64,000 nt of DNA from Tetraselmis striata (taxonomy: Eukaryota > Chlorophyta > Chlorodendrophyceae > Chlorodendrales > Chlorodendraceae): the NCBI GenBank assembly GCA_006384855.1, contig VCJN01002673.1:216004-280003 (forward strand), read 5' to 3'. This document shows, one piece after another, positions 1 to 10,220 of this stretch. The stretch's first letter is position 1. The number at the start of each line of letters is the position of its first letter. A model generated the notes under the pieces. The model had not been told where the DNA came from, ran no database searches, and was given only the letters and a program-made list of their open reading frames with translations. Position numbers and translations under genes: made by a program.

Positions 1-98
1 CGTAACCAGTTGCGAGCAAGGTCACCCCAAGTTGTTCAAGACCACACCCGGCTCGCCATCCGAGTGTGATATTCTCGTCCGTACGTCCGTGCGTTACT

Positions 99-952
99 AT
101 GTCAGATGGAGAAGAACCCGTCGCTGAGCCGACGCTAAAGTCGTTGCAAGCAGATGTGCGTGCATTGGCTACGGCTGTAGCTCAATTGACGGCTCGTGAG
201 CGTGTTGTTGATGGAGAAGGGCACATGGCTCTCGCTCCGGGCAGCGCATCGCGGGACAGCCGACAGGCAGCGGGGGAGCCGCAGAGCGCCCCGACTTGCT
301 AGAGCTAGCCCAGAGCGGCCATGTCGAAGCAAAATCCGTGAGTGCCGAGGATGACTACCTCGCGGTGCCAGAATTACTGCAGAGAGCAGAATCTGGTTAT
401 GAGGCCGTTCGACCGGTCAGCCGAGTGCCTGGACTCTTTCCCTTGAGCACCGACCTAACGAACGAGTACCTCAAGCAGGATGACCGGCGTCTGCCGGCCC
501 AGGAGGAGTATTTGTGGATGTCGTGTTTCGGGGCCCACATGGCCGCGCTTTTCGTGGCTCTCGACGAGCTACTGCCCTACGTCCCTGCCACCAACCAGGA
601 CTTCACCCCCTACCTCGCGAGAGCTCGGAACCACGCCGAGGCCATCGACAAGGCGTTTCGGTTTCGTTTGGCCTTCCTGCGGAGGCTAAACGAGATCAAG
701 CGTGTGCACGGTGACCAAGGTGTTCTGGATGTGCTGCGAGCCCAACACTTTCAGCCTGCTTCGGAGCATCTGGGTTCCGCGATCTTTGGGGACCTCATGC
801 GGGACTACGAGCGCCGTGTCTTCGAGGCAACCGTTGCCAGCAGCGCGAAAGCAACCGCTACTGCTCGAGTGGTGGCTGCAGCTGCCGGTCGCGGGCGTGG
901 ACGAGGACGTGGCGGTGGACGTGGGCGTGGCCGCGAAGGTGAGCACGAGTGA
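99..952 (+). pseudogene. Gag-like ORF1 of YR element copy A (one frameshift)
   Basis: The ATG at 99 begins MSDGEEPVAEPTL, and the frame stays open to about 300. The homologous reading then continues in another frame from about 296 to a stop at 952. Copy B encodes the junction in a single frame, showing that the break in copy A is a frameshift. The product is about 280 residues with an acidic N-terminus and no obvious enzyme motif. It ends in an Arg/Gly (RGRGRG) tail typical of RNA-binding Gag-like proteins. It probably packages element RNA, by analogy with Gag of YR retrotransposons. Family assignment rests on position and the basic tail, not on a diagnostic motif. Confidence 0.6.
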
Positions 953-1165
953 CGGTGTGGGGCGCCTTTCGTCGGAGCTGCTGGAGCTTTGCGAGGCCAC
1001 CTTTCGGTGACCGCCGCAAGACGCACCCTTGCAGCTCAACGGCGAGATGAGCGCCCCGTGTTAGGGCCTGACCCCCCCACTTTACAGAGTTCCTTTAGAC
1101 CTTCCTCGGTGCGGCGCTTCTCACAGCTACAGCCGAGTGCGGCTCAACCATCCGCACACCTGCAC

Positions 1166-2614
1166 ATGGCGGCTCAACTAACCGCCTCCCGTACCATTCC
1201 ACCACTGCGTCCGTCGGTTGTTACACTACGTGTTACAGCTGGTTCGCAACAACCAAGTTTCACGCGGGTACGTTACGCGCGAGACATGCGCTACGAGCGC
1301 GAAGGGCGCGCGGGGCGGCCCTCTTACCTGAACCTAGCCCCGCAAACCCATACCGATGCTACTACAAACCCGTCCAGCAACTACCGGCCAACCGCCGGGA
1401 ACCTAACTGCTGCTGCCGAGTACTTTGCGAACAGTAGTCGTACCGGTGGAACTCTGTCAGTAAGACGACGCACTTACGTAATTGACGAGCCCGAAGCTGT
1501 CGCTCCCTGGGCTGCTTCATTGCGAGCTCGTCTGCAGGACGCGTTCGGCTCAGACGAGCTGGGCCAGCGGACGCTCGACCTACTCTCCAGCTCCCTCAGC
1601 GCTCAGACACTCAAGAGCTATGCCGGCCGGCTGTCTCAGTTCGCGGAGTTCTGCCACGACTCCGAGAACATCAGCCCGCTGGAGGCGACTACTGCGACTG
1701 TCGTTCGGTACGTTGCCTGGATCGGCGAGCGAGGGCACATCGCCGCTAAGTCACTGCAACCTTACCTGTCTGCGATCAACACGTTCTTCGAGCTGCACAA
1801 CCTCGACCCAATCGCCAAGGACAGCCTACACTTAACTTCAGCAAGGCGTGGGCTGATTCTGCGTCAACGCCGACTGGACGCTGCCCCTTTGCGTGTCCCT
1901 CTGCCTGCGGATGTGGCTTACCGGTTCGTCACAAAGGCCGAGCTGATTGTGTCTGCTCCCTACCCAGAGTACCACCACGACTTCCGGGCCCTCCTGGCCT
2001 CGGTTGTCAACTTTATGTTCTTTGCCAGGGGCCTTACCGGCGTGTCCTGTCGAGTGCGAGACGTGCATGTCGACGACTACAACATCACCCTGCAAGTGTA
2101 CCGCGAGAAGGGTCGCGCTGGCCGACGGGGACCCGACGACCTGCGTGTACTTCTCCTTCCGGTGTCCGAGCACCCTCGAGTGGCACGTCTCTTGCACCAC
2201 TTCATCGACAACGTCCAATATGTCCCCCTGGTTACTGTTGGCTTGGCTACATCAAACTTCTGGGCTGTCACTGTGGCCGAGCAGTCAAAACCTTGGACTG
2301 CGGCTACAATGTCAGATTGGCTGTCTGCAGCCACCAGTCTAGTCAACGCTGCCCCCCCTGCTGGCACTTCCTGGACTTCACACAGTCTTCGCAAGGGCGC
2401 AGCTTCTGCAGCAAACGCCATCGGAGTGCCATTGTCCCACATTCGCTACCAAGGCGGTTGGGCCACTAACTCTGACGTCGTTCTGGACTACATCGACCCC
2501 AACGTTCTTCCTTCCCATGGCGCGTGGTTCTTCTTTGGACACATCGCCCCCCTCCGCCACTTCCAAGTCCAACAGGACTCCGCAGCGGTGGCCTTCCCAG
2601 TGCCTCCTTCATGA
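1166..2614 (+). CDS. Tyrosine recombinase of YR element copy A
   Basis: Intact frame. The first ATG is at 1166 (about 482 aa); the frame stays open upstream to 989 without an ATG. The N-terminal half holds a SAM-like core-binding region (around SLSAQTLKSYAGRLSQF). The catalytic half shows FARGLTGVS with a candidate first Arg, SHSLRKGAASAA (the H-x-L-R box), GGWATNS and a candidate nucleophilic Tyr in VLDYIDP. This set is known from recombinases of DIRS/Ngaro/PAT elements and Cryptons. It would catalyse integration of a circular intermediate without target duplication. The split direct repeats favour a YR retroelement over a Crypton. The copy B homologue is broken, so this is the better template. 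Confidence 0.85.
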   Translation: MAAQLTASRTIPPLRPSVVTLRVTAGSQQPSFTRVRYARDMRYEREGRAGRPSYLNLAPQTHTDATTNPSSNYRPTAGNLTAAAEYFANSSRTGGTLSVRRRTYVIDEPEAVAPWAASLRARLQDAFGSDELGQRTLDLLSSSLSAQTLKSYAGRLSQFAEFCHDSENISPLEATTATVVRYVAWIGERGHIAAKSLQPYLSAINTFFELHNLDPIAKDSLHLTSARRGLILRQRRLDAAPLRVPLPADVAYRFVTKAELIVSAPYPEYHHDFRALLASVVNFMFFARGLTGVSCRVRDVHVDDYNITLQVYREKGRAGRRGPDDLRVLLLPVSEHPRVARLLHHFIDNVQYVPLVTVGLATSNFWAVTVAEQSKPWTAATMSDWLSAATSLVNAAPPAGTSWTSHSLRKGAASAANAIGVPLSHIRYQGGWATNSDVVLDYIDPNVLPSHGAWFFFGHIAPLRHFQVQQDSAAVAFPVPPS

Positions 2615-2695
2615 CTTGGCGCTACCTCTTCTCCGTCAAGCCACCGCTCTCTCCGTTCGCTCAAGACTGGCAAAACCAGACTCAACTTTGAAATG

Positions 2696-2890
2696 ATCTA
2701 AACTAGTTTATGGGGTTTCCCTCCTTGACCTAAACGCTTTTTAGCTACAAGTGTTGCTCAGTGGTACGGGAACTAGGCATCTGTTGTTGCGCCCTTTTTG
2801 GGTGCAGCACGAGTAGACATAAAAACAGCCAGAACAGCTGAGCCTGCCATCTTTCAGTTTTCGCTGCGTTCCACGCAGCGCCCCCCCTGA
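2696..2890 (+). repeat. A2 direct-repeat block of YR element copy A
   Basis: The segment after B1 starts with TATGGGGTTTCCCTCC and contains AGTGGTACGGGAACTAGGCA and GCGTTCCACGCAGCG. It matches, in reverse complement, both 14,557-14,747 and 17,502-17,699. It is flanked by two copies of CAGACTCAACTTTGAAATG, one ending at 2695 and one at 3000. Confidence 0.7.
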
Positions 2891-3000
2891 CTCCGTTTTC
2901 CCTCCACGCTTTCGCTAAACCATCCTGCCAATTTCGGCTCTTGACCGTGTAAAACGGCCTGCGCGACCTTTTTGGCAAAACCAGACTCAACTTTGAAATG

Positions 3001-4850
3001 GCATGTACTTCATGAGATGCTCCGGGCCGTGGACATTTGTGTCCGACCACTGGGACATGAAGATTTCCGCATGGACGGCATGGTCGAGGGGCTTCTCGGG
3101 CTTCCTCGCTGAGAGTTGGTAGGCATGTGAGATTCTGAGGACCTGGCCCTTCGTCGGGAGAGCGCCCCCGAAAATCTCCTTCCACTCGATGACACCTTAG
3201 AGAATACCAACGTTGCACATTGGAGTGAATACATGTCTCAGCTCCCGGAAGAGCTTTGGGAGGGTCTCGGCGGAGTGCCCCCCGAGCCGCCGCGAGAATT
3301 TGCTGAAGACTTGGTCTACGCGCTCGTGATTATGCATGCATGACATTAGATATGGTTTGAGTGGAGGCGCTACAAGTTAGCCCTGCTGGGGGCGCACTGG
3401 AACGAGGGTGACCTCGATTCGAGCACTTACCCCACGGGGAGGAAGGATAGCACGACTTCCTCGACCACGCATGTGGCTACGAGCCACTCCGCGAAGCAGA
3501 TCACGTATCGGTTCTTGTTCTCTCGGAAAGTGTTGTCAAGCTGGAAATGCACCTTGCGGAGCGGCTGTCATCCCTCTCCAGACCCGCGACGCTCCAGATC
3601 CTTAAGGATCGTCAGCCACAAAACCGCGATTGTGCATGACCTGTCGTGAGGAAAGATGTAAGTGAAGGCGCACACGTCGTCATGACGCATGCCGTTGTAC
3701 TTTACGCATGTCAATTGAACCTTGAGGTACTTGTCTTTGACGGCGTTCTTGGACCAGGTCGTGGAGTGGGGTAGTAGAGTCTTTGAGGAGTCCATGCCGT
3801 CGATCTCACAGAATAGCATGTCGGGCCGCCGGCGGGACTTCATGATGGCTGCCTCCACATGGAGGCGCTCAGTAGTCACGCGCTCCCAATGCTCGTCTCT
3901 CTTTTTCTTCGCGATGCTGACTGTCACGGGGCAGTCGGAAGTCCGTATCAGCTCAGTGCATGCCACGCAGATCCCGCAGTTAGTGAAACGGTCATGGGCC
4001 GGAGTCTTGATGTGGGGAAAGTACTTGATCCATATGCGTTTGAACACAAACAGGGAGACGCGCTTCACATCTGCGCGCATCGGCAATCGCCATCAGGCGT
4101 GTCACGTTTTGTCGTTGCTTTAGTACTTTCAATACTACAGATTCGCTTAGGTAAGTGCTCGAACCACACGCTCCAGAATCGAGGTCATCTTGGTTTATAC
4201 AGATGCACGAGACGGGGTATGTCAAACAGAGTACTCCACATAATGTTTCTTATCTACCTACCTGCATAGTGAATGCAAACACGCGTGGTTGCGTTGATAT
4301 GTATGGCGTGTCCAACGTAATGGACTCGAGTTCACCTCGGTCATGTGGCATGTACATGATATGCCAAACTAATACTATTCCCTCGGAGAACGATGTATCG
4401 TCCCGAGGTGTATCAAGGTGACCCCAGCTCTGTTTATCGTCCGTAAATAATAACCATAACATCGTCTTGTTCTGTTATTTCCGTGCGGGAGTCTCAGTAT
4501 GTCGGACTCGAAGTCACCTCGGTTCAAAAAGGTACACACGAAACGGGGTTGTGGCCTACCTGAAGGCCTGAAGGTGTCGTCGTCCATGTACGTTATGTAG
4601 ACCTTGGCTTTGTTCGCCCAAGCTGGAAGATGCAACTCCTCCCGGTCCGAAGAAGGGTTGGGGATCTGCCGTGCTTTGGGTCGAAGTAGTCTTTCAGCCA
4701 AGCACGCGTGGCTATCGTACACGGGGGGGCGCGCTGCGCGAGCAGCATGGGTTGACTAGGCCATGCATCCACCCCCGCCATGCTCCTTCGGAGCCGCAAA
4801 AAGCCGACCTTGTGGATGAACATCCATGCCTCCAAGCACACCTGTCGGGA
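3001..4850 (-). pseudogene. DUF7869-type transposon-derived gene, broken
   Basis: Several minus-strand exons read as one protein of the DUF7869 family, a domain common in large transposon-like gene families of animals, oomycetes and algae. In order they show WLKDYFDPKHG and LHLPAWANKAKVY (4.58-4.73 kb, separated by a frameshift), CGICVACTELIR (about 3.95 kb), FCEIDGMDSSKTLLPHS (about 3.8 kb), FRENKNRYVICFAEWLV and LSFLPVG before a GTAAGT donor (about 3.43 kb), then DQVFSKFSRRLGGHSAETLP (about 3.28 kb). An in-frame TAA precedes GVIEWKEIF at about 3.19 kb. Homology stops exactly at 3001, where YR element copy A begins, so the 3' end has been lost to that insertion. The recognition is from memory of the family; function is unknown. 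Confidence 0.6.
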
Positions 4851-5257
4851 TACAGGTCAACGGTCAGACAGTTAATGCAAACGCCGATGTTACGGCAGTT
4901 TGGCGACACGATGGGTCGCGCTGGAGGCCGCATCCTGGGCGTTGCCGTTGGGTGGCAGGCTACAGTCTTTCGGTCAAAGTAATCACCGGCAGGTTTGCAA
5001 TCGTGCGCTAGAGGCGATGTCAATATATAGTGGGCATGGCAACGCGGTTGGGACGGACCAACGTTATATAGGTGAAAAAGTATTGAGCATACTAGAGGTC
5101 AGAGGTCACGTCCACTACAGTCAACATGTCAGGCATGGGCGGTGGGACCCACCCGGGCGGATCTGCCGCTCTCAGAAAACCACCACCACTCCTGCGCATG
5201 CCGGTTGTCCCCACCCTCGGCGTTGGTGCTCGCATACTCGTAGCCGGCGGTGACAGT

Positions 5258-5761
5258 TTACGACTGAATATCGCCATGCTTGAAGCACCGGTTGACCCTC
5301 TTCGCTAGCTCGTCCCACGATTCCTTCTGGCCGTTGCCGTGGATGGCACGCCGAGTCAAAGCCACCGCGGTCGCGAAGTCAAGGCCGTTACCGGAGGGCG
5401 GTGGGCAGGCGGGGGTGCTCGGGGAGGTCGGTGGTGGAGGCGAGGGAGTGTCATTGCCGGTCGACAACTCGCCGCAACGAAGGAGCTTGGCGATGCCGCA
5501 GTTGGACTTGCAACACACCATGGGGCGAGTGGTGCCATCGGGAGAGGCGGGCTCCGCCTCCGCGAGGATCAAGCGGGTGGACCTGTGCGCATTAACTCGC
5601 GGGCGGATCTTGGGTTGGGTGTCCTTCTTCTCTCGAGGCTTTTGCGACTTCCGACCGCGAGAGTTGCAAGCGGTATTCGCCGGCTGGACGAGACTTGTGT
5701 CAGGCGCGCTGCATGCGATGGAGTCGGTGGCACCCTCGGGCATACTATTATCAGGGCCCAA
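5258..5761 (-). CDS. Unassigned ORF with a Cys-rich motif, possible upstream exon of the DUF7869-type gene
   Basis: A 167-codon open frame, basic in its first half (SRGRKSQKPREKKD). It has a short Cys motif VCCKSNCG, a low-complexity Pro/Ser stretch and a charged end (QKESWDELAKRVNRCF). It runs in the same direction as the DUF7869-like remnant immediately downstream, whose relatives often carry a Cys-rich N-terminal region, so it may be a 5' exon of that gene. A run of about 20 G lies just outside its start (5769-5789). No family was recognised. Confidence 0.3.
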   Translation of the reverse strand: MGPDNSMPEGATDSIACSAPDTSLVQPANTACNSRGRKSQKPREKKDTQPKIRPRVNAHRSTRLILAEAEPASPDGTTRPMVCCKSNCGIAKLLRCGELSTGNDTPSPPPPTSPSTPACPPPSGNGLDFATAVALTRRAIHGNGQKESWDELAKRVNRCFKHGDIQS

Positions 5762-5823
5762 GGCGTAGTGGGGGGGGGGGGGGGGGGGAGGTGGGGTATT
5801 TTGTGGTCGAGGAGACTTGCTTG

Positions 5824-5883
5824 CATGCGCAGCCTGGTCAAGCGTTGCTTGATGATATTTTTAGCTTGACCAGACTGCGCATA
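5824..5883. repeat. Imperfect hairpin
   Basis: CATGCGCAGCCTGGTCAAGC (5824-5843) is mirrored by GCTTGACCAGACTGCGCATA (5864-5883) across a 20-nt loop. Related GGTTGACC and CCTGGTCAAG words recur down to 6060, suggesting the edge of a decayed repeat. Confidence 0.45.
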
Positions 5884-6530
5884 CATGTGGTGTACTCAAG
5901 AATATATTTTACTGGTTGACCGCTTATCAAGGTTGGGCAGCGCGGCCTGGTCAAGGTTTATGTATTTAGGTTGACCGCAATTCGCGGCTGGGCAGGCAAC
6001 TCTCGGCAGGCGGACGCGGCTTGCTCAAGATTATAAAAGGCAGGTTGACCTCCGTTCCATGGCTGGTAAAGGGACAGAGGTCACCATGATTCCGGATGTA
6101 TCCGGTGACATGTTTTCAGTGCATTGTATACACGACATTATTACGGGATATATTCGACTGTCTGACCTACAAGATACATAGCAATATGTACTGCTACAAG
6201 GCGGTATGTTGACTACCACGTAAGCGGCATGGACAATACGAAAGTACTGCATAAGACGGCGATATCCAATCGGCAGCCGCCATGCGTATGTACAACGTAA
6301 AATACTGAGAATATTGCCTCCCACAATGCGCGCGCCGCCACCGAGCCGCTACGCCACGCGCATGTATCTGGCGCAACATCACGCGACGTGCACAGTCACT
6401 CCTCCCCCCTCCACCACCCCGATTTACTCCCGAAGGACAAAACCATGCTGAAGCACCTATCCGGTCTAAAAGTGCAGGGTTCGAGGACTAAGACCCACGG
6501 GCTCAGCGACCCTATGCAGATCGCTGCGGT

Positions 6531-7051
6531 AGAAGCGTGCTGGCAGGAGTTCTAGGTCCTAGCAGGGCGCAAGAGGACGGCCGTTATTCCCAAAGGCTAC
6601 AAGCGGACAAGGGGGCCGCTCTGAACAAGTACAAGAAATCAGCGGCTGTCATGAGAAGAATCCTGGACTGGACTCCCGCGCGCGGCACAATTGTGGACGT
6701 TACGTGCGGGACGGGAACAACATTTGTACGCCCAATCATCTATGGTTGCCTGACCCATGCATCACATAACCGCTTACGAGATGCCCCAATTACTCATGTT
6801 GCGTGTACCGCTGCGGCCCTGGCAGGTCGCAGCTGGCGCTAGGGCGAAGGAGTCCCCCGGAAACGCTACTCATGTGGTGTTGGTCGATAGCAACAACACT
6901 CAACTCGAAGGCGCGACCAAGCGCGGCCGTGGACGTGTGGGAGCACAACCTAAACATTGAGGACGAGACTTGCGGCACGCGATTGAGGATTTTCCAAGAA
7001 GAGATCGAGCACCGCTACTTGAAGGCACACCCGGGCATAGACGAGACCTAG
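6531..7051 (+). pseudogene. DNA N-methyltransferase-like fragment
   Basis: Separate open segments suggest a spliced or frameshifted gene. One reads RRILDWTPARGTIVDVTCGTGTT, which resembles motif I of N4/N6 amino-methyltransferases (D-x-x-x-G-x-G). After about 200 bp comes VVLVDSNNTQLEGATKRG, resembling the final SAM-binding strand of the same fold. Possible introns lie between (GTACGCC near 6727, an AG near 6780). No catalytic DPPY/NPPY box was seen in the parts read. The gene may belong to a mobile element. The assignment rests on one motif and its spacing. Confidence 0.35.
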
Positions 7052-7195
7052 GTCGACTCCCCTCGAGACAAAGGTACATCCCTTAGTTTCCATGGCATGC
7101 GCACGTTTCGGTGACTGATTATCTTCTACTAAGGCATTTTTCACCGATGTACCACAGATTCATGTGAAGACGACCTACCAGTCGAGGGGACGGGT

Positions 7196-7588
7196 ATGCT
7201 GGACGAAGGCGGAGAGGAAGACCCACAGGTGCCGCCTACCCAAAGGTGTGAATCATCGGACGATGAGCGGCCCCTTCAAAACCTCACCCAAGCTGAGGCC
7301 AACCCCAGACCCAAGGTCAAGCCCGACCCCAAGCCCGCTGCACCCGCGGCCAAGCCAAAGCCCAAGCCCAAGACCGACCGCAAGCCCGCCGCACCCAAGG
7401 CCAAGTCTAAGTCCAAGGTGCCCCCCGAGCCATCCAAGGCCAAGGCCAAGTCCAAGGTGGCTCCCGAGCCACCCAAAGGCGGCGGTCAGCGCCCCCCCCC
7501 CCCCCCCCCCCCCGTGGTGTCCGAGACTATCAAAAGAGGTTGGAGAAGGAGGCCGCCGCCAAGGAGGCCGAAGACAGCACGGCAATGA
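7196..7588 (+). other. Low-complexity Pro/Lys-rich open frame
   Basis: This 130-codon frame is dominated by PKPKPK, AAPKAKSKSK and a poly-Pro run encoded by about 20 consecutive C (7494-7513). It may be the tail of a real exon or only compositional. No domain is visible. Confidence 0.2.
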
Positions 7589-7609
7589 ACACGTTGGAGT
7601 AGACTGAAA

Positions 7610-10160
7610 ATTACCTAAACTACCGCCCCTCCCATCCCGCCCCGTAGTTGTAAATTACACCCTTTCTTCGTGCGGATTTCCAACTTGAGCCGAGCCTTAC
7701 TAGAGTCGCAGTAAACAATGTGGCAAGCGTATTGATTTGGCACTTTGAGAGCACATTTCGCCATCTTTTGTCACCTAAGTTCCTAAAACAGTAACCTGCA
7801 AAAAAATGACCAAAAATGACCGACCTATATAGTAAGTTGATTTACTGTTGGCTGTGGATCGGTTTGAGCGCTCCATGTTGGGCGACCTACAACGGGGGTT
7901 GGCAGTGCGGGACGCCCGGACACGGAGCCCGGACGGAAAGGCCCTCTTCGAGACATCCCGGATATGTCGGAGTAATACACGGGCATGGTCTTCGGCACAA
8001 TGGGTGAGGTGAGCAAGGGAGTGCGCCGCACTGTGCGCGGTGTCCCATGCTTGGCTGCGGATCGGGGTGCCCTCTCATCGCGGGGCACTCGGTGCACCAC
8101 CCGGGCTCACAAGGAGGCCTTACTCGCAAGCGATTTTCTCGGGGTCTGAGCTTAGTGGCGGCTCGAGAGCGTGCTCGCTGTCTTATCAGACGGCGCAAAT
8201 TCGTCCGCCATCCCGTTGCCGAAGTTGCACAGCACGTCCGGGGATCACCCTCGCACACACGTGCACGCGTGGCCCGGACTCTGAACCGTGCGCGCTTCAC
8301 ACATCCATCCCGCCTCATTTGCGGGATGCGGGCCGCCTCTCGGCGGTATATGGTAATTGCTGTGTTGATCTTTTAGTACTACACCCCGTCACATAAGTCC
8401 AAGGCCCCATTCTCGCCGAATCCGAGCTTACGAATAGTGGGGCAGCCGAATCTAGGGTTTATGACCTGAAATCCTGGACTATTGCACATTTATGCTCAGC
8501 CGCTACCACCATAGGGTGTAAGCAACCCCTTTGGTGCCCTAACAAGTGCCATGCACGAGCGGCACTTGCGCCACACTGAGCGTTTCTAGTACCCCCACGA
8601 CAACGGGCGGGGTTGGTGCCCCGCACGTCCCGCCGCGCATGCTTAGACCATTGCATGGTGCGATGGCCATGGGTGGGCGAGGAAACATATCAGCAAAGAG
8701 GCTAGGGTACTTTTGCTTGGAGAGGGGCCATAGTGGCGTGCGCCCGCACACGATGGGGCGTGATACCATGGCCAATGCAATGCCGCCTTGTGGTGCAACT
8801 CTGAAACCCCCGGTATCGCTTAGTGCGTTGAAAGGAAACGTCCGAATATTTTCATATGAATACCAATAAGAACTACGCGAGCAGGGTTACAGATTTCACA
8901 GTCGCAGCACGGTCGCTCGTCCGAGACCATTTAGGCACTTTTCGAATTTTGGGGAAATAATATGTCGAAATCGTCGGTGTCAGCGTGCGGTCAACACGTT
9001 GGCGTAAAACTTTACGCCAAGGAGATCTCAAAACCTGATACACGGTGGCGGGGCAGTGTGTTGTATGTACTTGTGCAAGGACTACTCATACTTGGCACAT
9101 ACACCCCTTGAGCGATGCTCACGGCCGCCATGCCGGATCCCCCCTTCCACAATATTATTTCCACCAGCATTGACGCATTATTTAGGTGCACGCCAGCATT
9201 GCCGCCCCACTGGGCTCACCATGGAGCATGCGGCCATGCACTGCTATAGAAAAGCTTTGACCTACAGCAAGGAAGCCGCGAAAACCCTCTCCCGCATGTG
9301 CGTGCAACGATCACAACCGCATTTTGTCCATGATTTTGGCCATAATAAACCACCGTCATCGACACGTAGGGCTTGGTCCAAGTCGTTAATGACGTAGTTT
9401 CAATGCCCTACGTGTGCGGTGGATAGTGATCATACCAAGGGTGATGTTGTATGAGTACGGGGGCTTTGGTGTCCCATGCCTATTTGTGCACACGAGTGGG
9501 AGAATTTGTGGTTTTGAAGCGCTAGCCCAAAAAGCCATGCTTTTGCCTGAATGAAAGCGTTGACGGCAACGGCCCCCGCGTGGCAATATGGGGTGCATCC
9601 CTGAGTGACATGCATGCACGCGCGCACGGTCTCAGTGTGGTCGCACATGGGCATGTGAATAAAATTCGCAAACCCCATACTTTTGTGGAGGGGTGTACGT
9701 TTAGCTTTAGTAGCAGGTAGATTGTAACTGCTGCCCTTTTTGTAATTCACACCAGTACTTGTACCGTATGGAAGGATAAGCAAATGGGCACGTCCCGGGA
9801 GGGCGACATGTCGCACCATGCGACATGTCGCCCCACCGCGGTTGGGGTGCCACAAAACGATACCCAAGACGTATGAACAGCAAGCTCAGCACTGCGACCC
9901 ATTCGTCGGGAAGGGTCCTTAGGCTGAAAATCTCGGTCCTTGCGTCAGTGCAAGCACTTGGTCACAAACACCACGAGGGCAACTGCGCCCCGCGCGGAGC
10001 GACATGTACCCCTTACCAGCAACCCCCCCGCGAATCGTGCGCCCTCTGTCGGTACGTCTCGGGATGGCTTGAAGTTAGCAACCAGAGACGCTCTCAGCAA
10101 CTCTTAGACAATGGCTCAATTATCATCCATTGCATGGATCTGCAGGAAAGGTGACACCTT
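7610..10160. other. No gene recognised
   Basis: Short ORFs occur on both strands, none with a recognisable motif or consistent splice structure. The sequence is of mixed composition. The upstream exons of the DRC5-like gene may lie near its right end. Confidence 0.4.
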
Positions 10161-10220
10161 GCAGGAGTGCTATTGCTGCTAACCATTCTTACGTTTTGCG
10201 CCCCTGTGCACACTTGGCAG

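Larger units (their letters stand above)
1..3000 (+). mobile_element. Tyrosine-recombinase (Ngaro/PAT-like) element, copy A, left end outside window
   Basis: A Gag-like ORF and a tyrosine recombinase ORF are followed by a split-repeat 3' end: B1 (2675-2695, ending CTCAACTTTGAAATG), an A2 block (about 2696-2890) and B2 (2980-3000, the same 3' motif). The inverted copy at 14,434-17,699 supplies the missing 5' A1 block, so the order is A1-gag-YR-B1-A2-B2, the layout known from Ngaro and PAT retrotransposons. No reverse transcriptase or RNase H lies between the two ORFs, which are only about 40 to 210 bp apart. The element is therefore either non-autonomous or an unusual lineage. Its 3' end abuts a DUF7869-like gene at 3001, which it seems to interrupt. 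Confidence 0.75.

Noticed and set aside
1..3000. Classification of the YR elements as Cryptons
   Set aside because: Cryptons lack a Gag-like ORF and split direct repeats; both are present here.
8390..9400. Divergent copy of the 60.5-64 kb tandem unit
   Set aside because: Only short words (CACATAAGTCC, ATTGCATGGTGCG) are shared; no extended alignment was visible.
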